The position numbers and the translations under genes were made by a program. The notes under the pieces were generated by a model. It saw only the letters and a program-made list of their open reading frames with translations, had not been told where the DNA came from and ran no database searches. 64,000 nucleotides of DNA from Talaromyces rugulosus. Taxonomy: Eukaryota; Ascomycota; Eurotiomycetes; Eurotiales; Trichocomaceae. Below, in pieces: positions 12,900-24,831 of this stretch; within the stretch, counting starts at the first letter, position 1; each line of letters starts with the position of its first letter. Location of the stretch: NCBI RefSeq assembly GCF_013368755.1, contig NC_049566.1, positions 3,472,001-3,536,000 of the forward strand. The letters are read 5' to 3'.

Positions 12900-14230
12900 A
12901 TAGTTATATTTTTACTTTAATATTTTATTAATTTTATTTTCTATTTTTTTAAGTTTATTGATTATTTTTTATTTTTAGTTTAAGTCTTTATAATTTATTT
13001 AATTTTTATTATTTTATTTTATTATATTTTCTAGAATATTCTAGTATAATAAGGAATTATTAGTATTTTATAAATATTAGTTTTCTTTATAAAGTTTTTT
13101 TAGTTTAATACTAATATTTTACTTAAAATATTTTTTCTAAGTTAGTTTTTTTTTAAAATTCTGTTATAAGTGTTTTTTTAATAACTTAGGATAAGTTTAT
13201 CTTTTTGTAAGGATTCTTATAAATTTTTTTTTAATAATTCTTTAATATTATTTCTTATTTAATAGTTTTTTTTAACTATTATTATCTTTATTATAACTAT
13301 TCTTAAGTATTTATAGTATTTCTATAAAAATTATAATTTTTTTATTAAATTCTAATTAACTATTCTATTACTTAAATCTTATCTATATTATTTTATAAAA
13401 TAGTTTTTTTTTCTATATTTATAGTATATTTATTCTTTCTTTCTCCTTTTTTCTTTTTTTTTTAGTAATAATAATATTTAGTTATATTTTAATATCTTTA
13501 TTTTTATTATACTGAGTTCTTTATTTCACTAATATATTTATATATTAAAAGAATTTTCTAACTTTCTTCTATTTCTGAAATTCTTATTATTTCTATTTAA
13601 TTTTAAACAATTTATTATTAATTTTAACTGCTATTTTAATAAATTTATTGATATTATTAGATTAGTTAAGTTTAATAAGTTCTATTTAGATTTCTTTCTT
13701 AAACATATTTTCAAAGGTTGTAATTTGGATAGTATTATTGTAGTATAGTGGTATTATTATTTATTAGAATTTAGTTACTAACTATTAAGTAGATCTAGTT
13801 TATTATAGATATCTTAATTATTCTTCTATAGTCTATCTATAGTTTATTAATATTTCTAAATACTTTACTAAGTTTCTATTTAAATATACTATAGTTCGAA
13901 AATAGTTTTCTGATAATAGTACTCTAATTATTTCTATTAGTAGTATATAATTTATTTAATATAGATTATATCTATTCAGTGGTTGTGTTAATAAAGTATA
14001 ATAATATAAAGACTATCTTTTTTCTATTATTAGTGATTTATTTAGCTTTAATATATATCTCTATATTAATTAAAAATATTTTTAGCTTTGAATAAATTCT
14101 ATTAAAAGTTATAAGCTTTGATAGTTTAATCCTATTATTAGTTATTCTAATAACTAGAATAATCATGATCTAGGCTTTGAGTTAATTAATATAATTATTT
14201 TACTTAGTTAGAGTAGCTCAAAATCTTTAG
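11708..14230 (-). mobile_element. gypsy family B fragment, decayed, - strand
   Basis: The reverse complement of this stretch aligns with the + strand B copies: 11708-12530 corresponds to the integrase C-terminus (compare 14240-14810 inverted), and from about 12540 the sequence jumps to the gag region (compare 17545-18480, same strand). The piece is therefore internally deleted or rearranged. G:C is very low throughout, with no open frame. Boundaries are approximate. Confidence 0.6.
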
Positions 14231-15110
14231 ATATATATATTTATTTAATTAATAATATCTTCTATAGAATAATATTTAATTAGATTAGATTATTAATAGA
14301 AATAACTTTAAACTAAAATAAATTATTTATATTAAAATATTAATAGATTATTATAAAAATATATAAAATAATATATAAGTTATTAATTATTAATTACTAA
14401 TAGATTAATAATTAGTCTAAAAAAATAATTTAGATAATATAATAATATCTAAGGTATTATTTAGATTAAAACTAAGTAGATTAGATAGAATTATTATTAA
14501 TTATATAATTTATCTTAAATAATATAAAAAATATAATAATAAAATAAGTATTATATTATACTAATTTTAAATAATATTTATAAATAATATAGATAGATAT
14601 TTTAAAAAAAAGATTAGTAAAATAAATAATAGTTAAAAAACAATATATATAAATATTATATTAAAATATATTAAGAAATATCTAATAGATAGAATTAAAA
14701 ATAAAGATATATTATAATAAAAAGTGTAAAAATATATCTATTTTTTTAAAAAAAAAAAGAATTTACTTATTATAATAAATAATAAAAAATAAAAAATTTA
14801 ATATTCTAAGTACAAAATCTAGTAATAAACTTAATATTATTAAATATAGACTATTTATAATTAAAAAGAAATTTATAAATAATAATTATAAATTTTAGCT
14901 ACTAAATAAAATAAAAATATATTTATATTTTATATTTTATTATTAGAACTAATAGTAAATCAATATAAAAATTATAATAAAATAGAGAAAAAAAAATATA
15001 AAGTTGATTAGATAATATAATAAAAAATAAAAAAAAAATAAAAATATTATATCTTATTAAATAGAAAAAATATTCTAAAAAATATAATTTATAGAAACTA
15101 GTTAGACATT
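14231..15110 (+). mobile_element. gypsy family B fragment, integrase end and chromodomain, + strand
   Basis: Aligns with 19530-20390 and 29310-30170 of other B copies on the same strand: integrase core end, linker and C-terminal chromodomain relic (near 14990-15110). It is placed head to tail against an inverted copy on each side, so 11.7-15.4 kb forms a large imperfect inverted repeat. Fully decayed. Confidence 0.6.
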
Positions 15111-18100
15111 TATAATAATTATATTAATATATATAACTCTAGTAACTAAATTTTTAAACTATAATAATCTTTAAATAAAGTTAATTATAATATTTTTTTA
15201 TATTTATATTAATATATTTATAATATTTATTTTTTTATATAGTTTATATTTATAATAGTTTATTTTAGTTATATTTATTATATAAATATATTTAATTATT
15301 TCTTTAGTAATATTAGAATAATAATATACTTACTATATTTCTTTAAATATCTTTTTAATTTTTTGATATTCTTTATTTAGTAGATTATAATTTTCTTAAA
15401 TAATTTCTATAACTATTTTTATTAGAATTATAACTTGGTTATTTTATAATATAAATTTTTTATTCAGTTATAGAGTTCTAATTTCTAATTTTTTCTAGAT
15501 TTTATTATTATTTTTTATTGTTTTTCTGAATTTTTATTTAAATTGTAATTCATTGACTGTAATAGTTATAGCTAGGATTATTTTTTTATTATATCTGATC
15601 CTATCTAGATTTTTTTATAATATATTTATTTTTAGTTGTTTAATGCTGATAGAATAATTTAGTTATTAGCTAAGAATATCTATTATAATATTTTCTTTCT
15701 CTTTGATATGTTTGATTCTGAAATTGAATTATACTAAATATTTAGTCTATTTAGCTTATATTTCTAAGAGTTTTTTTATTATTATAAAGTAGATTAGGTT
15801 ATAATAATAATTTTTTATAATAACTTTATGCCTTATTCCTTAGAAATAGTATCTTTAGTGTTTAAATACTTCAATGATTACTAATAGTTCCTAATCATAG
15901 ATATTATAGTTTCGTTCTATATTTATAAACTATTGTGAATAGAATATAATAAAAATTGTTCTTTTTTCTTTAATAGTTTAGTTATTGGTTTTATAATATT
16001 AATATATTATTCTAAGTATCTTTATATATATCTACTTGCTTCTAAAAATCTTTATATTCTAGTGATATTTGTTGATATAGATTAATTAATAATTATATTA
16101 ATTTTTTCTAATAGAATCTATAGTCTTTCTATTAAGTAGATTATTTTAAGATATTTAATAATAATTATATTAAATTTATATTTTTTAATTTTTAGTATAA
16201 TTTCTATCTTTATTAGCTTATTTATAATATTTTATATATAGTTATTATATAGTTTAGATTTTTTAGAAAAGACTATAATATTATTAAAGTATACTACTAT
16301 AAATTTATTTACATAATCTTTTAATAAATATATTATATATTATATAAATTATATAGATAAATTTTTTAATTTTATAAATATAACTATCTATTTATATAAT
16401 CTTTTATCTATAAAAATAGTTATTTATAAATTATAATAATTCTATTTAATATTAAATATTATTATAATTTTTGTTTTTTATAATAAATCTTTTTTCTATT
16501 TTTAATATAATGCTTTATTTACATTATTAATTATTTAGCTATTTAATTATTAATAGTTATATATTATTTTCTTTATTCTGTCTTTCTTAAGTATATAAAG
16601 ATTTTATACTAAATTTATTAAACTAGATTTCTATAGATATCTAGTAAGATAAAAAATATTAATAAAATTTATTTTTAGTTTTTTATTTATTTTTTGATTT
16701 TTATTTCTATTTAACTTATTTAAGTTAAGTTTTAGATTTTAATTTAATTATTACTTTATATTCTAGTAAATATATTAAAATTTAATATTTTTTTAATAAC
16801 TTTTTTATAACTTTTATAAATTCTTTTTTATATAATTTTTTTAGTTTTAATTTTATTTTATAATCTATTTTTTTATTAGTTTAGGTAATTATTTTAAATA
16901 ATTTATATATTTTAAATTTTTCTTTTTTAATAATAATCTTTTTTTATTTTTAGTTAATAATTAAATTAAATTATTTTAATTAATTTATTCTGATGATTAT
17001 ATTATAATATTTTAAGTTAAAAGATATAATATTGAAAGTAATCTCTATATAGTAGTTATTTAATTTAATTATTATATTACTAATTTTCTATTTATATTCT
17101 TTAATAATAGTTTTTTTATTAGTTTTAATAATCTTTATTTATTTATTAATCTATTTAAATAGTAGATTATATTATTTTATAAATTTCTAGTTAATATAAT
17201 TTCTAGTTATTCTTAAATCTATTAAGATTTTAATCTTATATTTATTAATTATTGTCTTTAATATTATTAAGTTTCTGTAGTATTCTATAATAATAAAAAT
17301 CTGATATTATTACTAGTATTATTTTTTATATTATTAAATATTTCTAAAATAAGCTTTCTACTGTTCTTTTATTTCTATGTAGATTCTTTTATATATTAAA
17401 TATTCTATTAATTTATATTATATACTAATAAGATTATAATAAAATAGATATCTAATTTTAATCTTTATATAGTTATATTAATTATAGTTTAATAAATATT
17501 TAAAGTATAATATATATAAGATATTTAATACTATTAAAATCTATCTCTATTAATTTTTAATTTTTTAATATTTTTAATAGTTTAAGTTGAAATATAATGC
17601 TTAATCTATTTTAGTATAGATATTTTTTCTATAGTTTAAGTAATATTTATATGTATAATTCTAAATATATTTTTAAGCTTTATTATATAGACTTATTTCT
17701 TTTAACTATAATAAATATTTATATTCTTTTACTATTTCTATGTTATCTTTTCTATATATTAGATATTTATTATATATCTATTTATAATACTTTAAATAGT
17801 TTTAAATATATTATTATTATATCTATATAGATTCTTTTTTGTATACTATTTTTAATAGCTAGTAATTATATTTATTAACTTTTTTCTATTCTTTTTTTTT
17901 ATAGTTATGTTCTTGCTTTAATATTTTATTAATTTTATTTTTTATTTTTTTAAGTTTATTAACTATCTTTTATTCTTTATTTTAAATTTTTATAATCTAT
18001 CTAATCTTTATTATCTTATTCTATTATATCTTTTAGAATGCTTTAGTATAATAAGAAATTATTAATATTCTATAAATATTAGTTTTTTTTATAAAGTTCT

Positions 18101-18690
18101 TCTAGTTTACTTGGAATATTTTTTCTAAGTTAATTCTTTCTTTAAACTCTATTATAAATGTTCTCTTAATAATTTAAAATAAGATTATTTTTCTATAAAG
18201 GTTTTTATAATTTTTTTTTTAATAATCTTTTAATATCTTTTTTTGTCTAATAATTTATTTTAATTATTTTTATCTTTAATAATATTATTTTTAGATATTT
18301 ATAGTTTATCTATAATTATTATAATTTTTTTTATTAAGTTCTAGTTAGTCTTTTTATTACTTAAGCTTTATCTATATTATTTTATAAAATAGTTTTTCTT
18401 TCTATATTTATAATATACTTTTTTTTTTTCTTTTTTTTTAATAATAATAGTGTTTAATTATATTTTGATATCTTTGTTTTTATTATATTATAAATATTTA
18501 GATTATAAGATATTACTTTAGTATTGTTTTTAATAGCTATTTTTTTTTTTTCTATTATATTATTATAAGTTAATATAAGATATTACTAATATTATTTTAT
18601 AAAATATTTTTAGTTAGAATTATATTATAGTAATTATATCTTTAATACTTTTTTAAGTCTATAGTAAAACTAGTCTTAATTTCTTTAATT
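15111..18690 (-). mobile_element. gypsy family B fragment, pol and gag, - strand
   Basis: Read on the - strand this runs from gag (about 18480-17545) through protease and reverse transcriptase (about 17300-15900) to integrase (15350-15111). It is matched piece by piece by the + strand element at 24350-31433. No LTR was recognised at either end. Decayed with stops throughout. Ends are approximate. Confidence 0.6.
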
Positions 18691-20544
18691 GCTATATTTT
18701 AGATTATTAAGTATTGAAAATATTATTTTTAAAAAGTAAAGTATAAGATAATTATAAAAAATAACTATTATAATCTAACCTATTTTATAATAATAAAAAA
18801 GCTTTTAGAAAAACAAATTAAATAAATTAAATATTTAGTATAGTTTAGCTTTAGAATTAAATATATTTAAAAAAAAGAAAATATTATAATAAATATCTTT
18901 AGTCAATAATTAGATCACTTTATTAGTATTAAACAACTAAAAATAAATATTTTATAAAAAGATTTAGACAGAATCAGATATAATAAAAAAATAATCTTAA
19001 TAACAACCATTATAATTAATAAAACTAAATTTAAATAGAGATTTAGGAAAGCAATAAGAAATAATAATAAAATTTAGAAGGAATTATAAGTTAGAATATT
19101 ATAACTAAATAAAAGATTTATATTATAGAATAATTAAATCATAATTCTATTAAAAATAATTACTGAAATTATTTAAAAAAATCATGATCTACTAAATAGA
19201 GAATACTAAGAAATTAAGAAAATATTTAAAGAAATGCAATAAGTATACTATTATTCTAATATTATTAAAAAAATAATTAAATATATTTATAAATATAATG
19301 AATATAACTAAAATAAACTATTATAATATAAACTATATAGAAAAATAAATATTATAAATATACTAATACAAATATAAAAAAATGTTAACTTTATTTAAAG
19401 ATTACTATAGTTTGAAAATTTAGTTACTAGAGTTATTTATACTAATATAATCATTATTATAAATTAACTTATAAAATATATTATCTTTAATCTAATATTA
19501 AAAGATATAATTATAGAGTAATATATAATATTAATATTTAGAATAATATTTAATTAGATTAAATTATTAATAGAAATAACTTTAGACTAAAATAAGTTAT
19601 TTATATTAAAATATTAATAGACTATTATAAAGATATATAGAATAATATATAAATTATTAACTATTAATTATTAATAGACTAATAGTTAGTCTAAAAAAAT
19701 AATTTAGATAATATAGTAATATCTAAGATATTACTTAGATTAGAATTAAATAGATTAGATAGAATTATTATTAATTACATAATTTAGTCTAAATAATATA
19801 AAAAATATAATAATAAAATAAGTACTATATTATACTAATATTAGATAATATTTATAAATATTATAGATAGATATTCTAAAAAAAGAATTATTAGAATAAG
19901 TAATAGTCAAAGAATAATATATATAAATATTATATTAAAATATATCTAGAGATATTTAATAGATAGAACTAAAAATAAAGCTATATTATAATAAGAAGTA
20001 TAAAGATATATTTATTCTTAAAAAAAGAAAAAGAGTTTATTTATTACAATAAACAATAGAAAATAAAAAATTCAATATTCTAAATGAAAAAACCTAGTAA
20101 TAAACTTAATATTATTAAATATAAACTATTTATAATTAAAAAAAAAACTTATAAATAATAATTATAAACTCTAGTTACTAAGTAAAATAAAGATATATCT
20201 AATATTCTATATTTTATTACTAAAATCAACAGTAAATCAACATAAAAATTATAATAAAATAGAAAAAGAAAAATATAAAATCAACTAGATAATATAATAA
20301 AAAATAGAAAGAAAAAAAATATTATATTTTATTAAGTAGAAAAGATATTGTAAAAAATATAATTTATAGAAATTAATTAAATATCTAAATTATTTAGATA
20401 AAATTCAAGGATATTATTAATAAATTAGTTAAAGAGAACTAGATTAAAAAGATCTATATTATTAAGATTAAAAAGAAACTTTTTAAAGATAGCTATAATA
20501 ATCTTATCAATTTTCTATTATTTAGTTTTTTTTTTTTATTTTTT

Positions 20545-20584
<40 letters not shown>

Positions 20585-21720
20585 ACTCTAACTCTTCTAT
20601 ATCTTTTATATTAGTTTAAATAAATTCTTTAACTTATTTTTAGAAAAGATTATCTTACTTATTAAGATAATTAAGTTTAGCTATTATTTTAATTATTTAT
20701 TTATAGTTTTTTTTTTATTAAATATAAATCTTTTTTTAGACTATTAAGAGCTTCTTTTAAATAAAATTAAATAAAGCTATTTTAATATAATACTTATAGC
20801 AGCTAAAATTAATATATTTATTATAATAATTTGAAATTTTAGATTTAATATACATTTTTCTATATAAAATATAATAATAATAAAAGATTAACAAAATAAT
20901 ACTAGATTATTTAATTTAAGTATAAAGATTATTTTTATTTATATTTTTTTATAATAATATAGTTAGGACATCACTATTAAGAATATTAATAAAATTAAAA
21001 CTAGTTTATCTGTATAATAAAGATATATAACTATTTAAATACTATTAGGACATTAGCTTTTAAAGAAAAAGATTATTATAAGAATTAATAATATATAGCT
21101 AATTAATAGAAATAATAGATGTTATTTATATAAATAACTAGACTATCTATTTAAAACATCTTTAAGATAAGTTATATCTATAAATAATAATCTTATTATA
21201 AATAAGAAAATGTTACTATTATAGAAATAATAGATAATAAAAGTAATAGATATTACTTTATAATAGAGTCTATTATTAGATAAAGCTTTAAAGTAATAAA
21301 ATAAGATTACATTATCTCAAGACTTATATAAGTAGTTATAAAAAAATTAATTAAATAAAATCATATAATTATACAAATAATATAGCTAACAAAGCTATTG
21401 TTAGGCTAAAGATATATTAAATATATTTTAATAAATATAGCTAATAGAGTAATTACTATGGAGTTAGATATATTTATTATATTTAAGATTTACTATATAA
21501 AGATACTTGTTTATCAATATATATTTAGTTTAATTATATTTTATTTTATATTAAATCAGATCTATACTTTATCTAGCTTATCAATAAATTATTTTTAAAT
21601 ATCCTCTTATTTATAAGAGATATTTTCCTATCCAACCCTAGTTACTGACATCTCTATCTTATTCAGCAGAATATTACCAGCGAACACCCATTCTGGTAAA
21701 GAACGGTTGATACGTTTTGA
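18691..21720 (+). mobile_element. gypsy family B 3' half with 3' LTR, + strand
   Basis: RNase H relic from about 18700, then the integrase zinc domain and core (19100-19800), chromodomain relic (about 20260-20390), 3' UTR and a 3' LTR (21211-21720). The 5' half is missing; the left end joins an oppositely oriented B fragment. It contains a run of 30 T at 20551-20580. No functional gene. Confidence 0.65.
21211..21720 (+). repeat. 3' LTR of gypsy B fragment
   Basis: Starts TGTTACTATTATAGAAATAA and ends at GGTTGATACGTTTTGA, lacking the final CA seen in other B LTRs. It differs from the 482-base LTRs of the full-length B copy by a divergent stretch around 21360-21460. Its last 60 bases are among the least decayed in the region. 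R1 copy 2 starts directly after it. Confidence 0.65.
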
Positions 21721-23044
21721 AATAGATTTAGTATGTTTTCTTATAGATAGACTTATTAAATAGTATTATATTAGATTAAAAAGACTAGTTTATCTTTAAA
21801 TTCTAAAAAAAGATATACTGAATTTTTTACATTAAAATAAAGCTATTAATAGCACAGTATATCTAAATGGATAAATAAATAGAGATAATAAATCAGTATC
21901 TTTAATAATAGTTGTAGCTATATATTAGTTTTATAATAAATAACTAGTTGGAATATCTATTAATTATTAACTTTATAACTGTGTTATTATTATAAAAATC
22001 TATAAAAATATCTTTATTTAAAATAAAAAAGAGTTATACTTCTTAAATATTATTTAATTAAATATTATTAATACTACTTAGAAGCTACACACTAAATAAA
22101 AAAAAGCCTGAGCATAAATACAGTATTTAGAGCATATATAGGACTATATTTATAATAATATTACAAAAGTATAAAGTAGATAATAACAGTAAATAAACAA
22201 ATATAAATAAAAAATAGACTTTAGAGTTAGTAATCATATCTATATTAATAATAAAGAATAAAATATAAGACAATTAGATAAAAAGCTAGACTATTAATCT
22301 AAAAAGCTATATAAAATATTATATAAAATAAAATATATCTTTAAATTAGATTTATTATAGAGTATATAAATATACTATATCTTTTCTTTAGATAAGTTTT
22401 ACTATGCTACTTCAACCAAGTTTCTTGCTGGTTAATTAGAAAAAAATGTTTTAAGCTTTAAATTAATAGAAATTCAGAATAGAAAATCAATAAGATCTTA
22501 GACTTCTGAATATATTGAAAGAAACTATACTATTAAGTAAACTAACTAGATAAAGATCTAGATCTAATATAGTATCTAATAGAATACTTTTTAAATATTT
22601 TATTAGTACTGAAATTATTTTATAATATCAATCTTAAAAAGCTAAATCTATTATATTAATTAAATATATAAATAAAAGCTATAAAAAAAGATTAATTTAT
22701 TAAAAAATATATAGATAATAATAAACTAATAACTAATACTTAAAAGCAAGTATTTCTAAAAGAAAAGATAATATAACAACTAAACCTAAAGCTATTCTTA
22801 AAAATAGAAGTAGCCTTGTAATTAGATAAAAGGCCTTAGACAGAAAAAGTATTAATTTTAACCTATAGTACCAGATCTAATAATAGTCTTACTCTAGAGC
22901 TATAAAAGGTTAAGCTGATTACTTAAGTATATAAAATAAAACCTTCCTGCAGATCCTAGTAATTAGATTCCTTTCCCATGCTTGTTGTTTTAGAGAATCG
23001 CACCCCTAGATAGGAATCAAATATCTTTGGAAAAGGCACGTCAC
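21721..23044 (+). repeat. R1 repeat, copy 2 (uninterrupted)
   Basis: From about 21840 on it aligns with R1 copy 1 (5013-5160 plus 10645-11707). It contains the empty target GTTAT (21983-21987) into which gypsy A1 inserted in copy 1. The right end GGAAAAGGCACGTCACATTT is followed by gypsy B - strand sequence, so R1 probably inserted into B. The nature of R1 is unknown: no LTRs, no inverted ends and no protein family seen. Confidence 0.65.
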
Positions 23045-23240
23045 ATTTTATAGATATAACTATCTATTTATATAATTCTTTATCTATAAAAATAGCTATT
23101 TTTAAGATATCTTCTTTTTTTATTTATAGATTATAATAGTTTTATTTAATATTAAATATAGTTATAATCTTTATATTTTATAATAAATCTTTTTTTTATT
23201 TTGAATAAAATACTTTATTTATATTATTAATAGTTTAGTT
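23045..23240 (-). mobile_element. gypsy family B reverse-transcriptase fragment, - strand
   Basis: Aligns with 31870-32016 plus 33140-33220 on the same strand (shared CTATCTATTTATATAAT and ATCTATAAAAATAGCTATTT), the RT region of B. Only about 200 bases remain between R1 and the LINE end fragment. Confidence 0.55.
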
Positions 23241-23276
23241 ATTATTTAATCAAATTTAACGTCTATACTGAGCCCT
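23241..23276 (-). mobile_element. 36-base extreme 3' fragment of the LINE
   Basis: The reverse complement reads AGGGCTCAGTATAGACGTTA then AATTTGATTAAATAAT, identical in design to the last bases and tail of the LINE copies at 4970-5000 and 33090-33130. It is either a severely 5'-truncated insertion or a leftover of a larger deleted copy. It lies directly against the inverted B LTR end at 23277. Confidence 0.75.
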
Positions 23277-23590
23277 TGTCAAAACATATCAACCATTCTT
23301 TACCAGAATGGGTGTTCGTTGGTAATATTCTACTAAATAAGATAGAGACATTAGTAACTAGGGTTAGATAAAAGAATATCTCTTATAAATAAAAAGATAT
23401 TTAATAGTAATCTATTAATAAATTAGATCTATATTTTATTTAGCTTATCAATAAGTTATTTTTAAATATCTTTTTATTTATAAAAAAATATTCCTTTATC
23501 TAACCCTAGTTATTAATAACTTTATCTTATTTAGTAGAATATTATTAATAAATATTTATTCTAGTAAAGAACAGTTGATATATTTTAATA
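23277..23590. repeat. Inverted pair of gypsy B LTR ends (palindrome)
   Basis: The left arm (from 23277, TGTCAAAACATATCAACC) is the reverse complement of a B LTR 3' end; the right arm (ending near 23590, GTTGATATATTTTAATA) is the same LTR end in + orientation. The arms of about 130-150 bases mirror each other over AAAGATATTTA and CTAACCCTAGTTA. The left arm keeps CG-containing bases (GGGTGTTCGTTGG) where the right arm is fully A:T, so the two ends have different mutation histories. Confidence 0.75.
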
Positions 23591-24140
23591 AAGATAGTAA
23601 ATAAAGATATAGTTATTTCTTAATATAAACTAATAATATTTAGTAATATAATAGTATTCTTAACTAAAAAATTATATAATATAAGCTTAACTATAAAACA
23701 GCTTAATAAAGTCTTTAAAAAAATTAAGATCCTAGAAATAAAATAAAAAAATACTAAGACTAAAAAACTAAAAATTAAAAAGATTAAACTATTTTTAGAA
23801 ATATTAAAAACTTAAACTATTTTTTATCTAGATAAAAATCTACCTTTTAAGCAATATTTTTCTTTTATTAGAAAAAATATTAATAAGGTTTTAGCTATTT
23901 TAAGTTATCTATATAAAGATATATTAAAATAATTCTTGCTCTATATTAAAGACTAGTTTAATAATAAAATACAACTATTAAAACCAAAAATAATTATATT
24001 ATTTAGTAGTTATTAATACTTCTAAAATAAGTTTAAAAAGTTATATAGAACTATTAATAAAAAATTAATTACTATCTATAAAATATAGAATATTTAATAG
24101 ATTAGGTTTATTAAAAAATATATTTTAAAATATCTCTAAA
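23591..24140 (+). mobile_element. gypsy family B leader and gag fragment, + strand
   Basis: Follows the + oriented LTR end and aligns with 24832-25420, the leader and first part of gag of the full-length B copy (shared TTTAGATAAAAATCTA-like and AACTATTAATAAAAAATTAAT-like stretches). It ends near 24140, where B sequence of the opposite strand begins. Decayed. Confidence 0.5.
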
Positions 24141-24349
24141 TATTAAATATTTTAATAATCACTAACAGCTCTTAATTATATATATTATAATTTCATTTTA
24201 CTATTATAAATTATTATAAATAGAATATAATAATAATTTTTTCTCTATTTTCCTTAATTTGTTTATATACTAATCTTAAAATAAATCTAGAAATATCTAG
24301 TTATATTATACTCTAAAGTTCTAGATTATATAGCTAATAGATAAAAAAG
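24141..24349 (-). mobile_element. gypsy family B pol fragment, - strand, left of full-length B
   Basis: The reverse complement matches 28290-28470 (RNase H region). It resumes at 31434 on the other side of the full-length B element, so that element appears inserted in this older - strand copy, with some bases missing at the junction. I could not read a convincing 5-base target duplication. Confidence 0.5.
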
Positions 24350-24831
24350 TATTATTACTATAGAAATAGCAGATAATAGAAGTAATAAATATTATTTTAT
24401 AATAAAGTTTATTATTAAATAATATTTTAAAATAATAAAAAAAGATTATAGTATCCTAGAACTTATATAAATAATTATAGAAAGATTAAGCTATAGAGTT
24501 ATATGACTATTAGAGCAATCAGAACAATTAATATAATAAGTATAATAGAGATATTATAGCTATCTAAATAAAGGTTTTAATAATTATAATAAAGATTTAC
24601 TATATAAAGATACTTATTTACTAATATATATTTAATTTAATTATATTTTATTTTTATATCAAATTAGATCTATATTTTATTCAGTTTATTAATAAGTTAT
24701 TTTTAAATATCTTTTTATTTATAAAAGATATTTCTTTACTTAATCTTGATTACTGATATCTTTATTTTATTTAGCAGAATACTACTAATAAATATTTATT
24801 CTAGTAAAGAACAGTTAATATGTTTTTAATA
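24350..24831 (+). repeat. 5' LTR of gypsy B
   Basis: 482 bases from a RIP-altered TGTTACTACTATAG start (TATTATTACTATAG) to an altered TTGACA end (TTAATA). It aligns end to end with 30952-31433. Confidence 0.78.

Noticed and set aside
21721..23044. R1 as a Helitron or a DNA transposon
   Set aside because: No CTRR end with hairpin and no terminal inverted repeats could be read.
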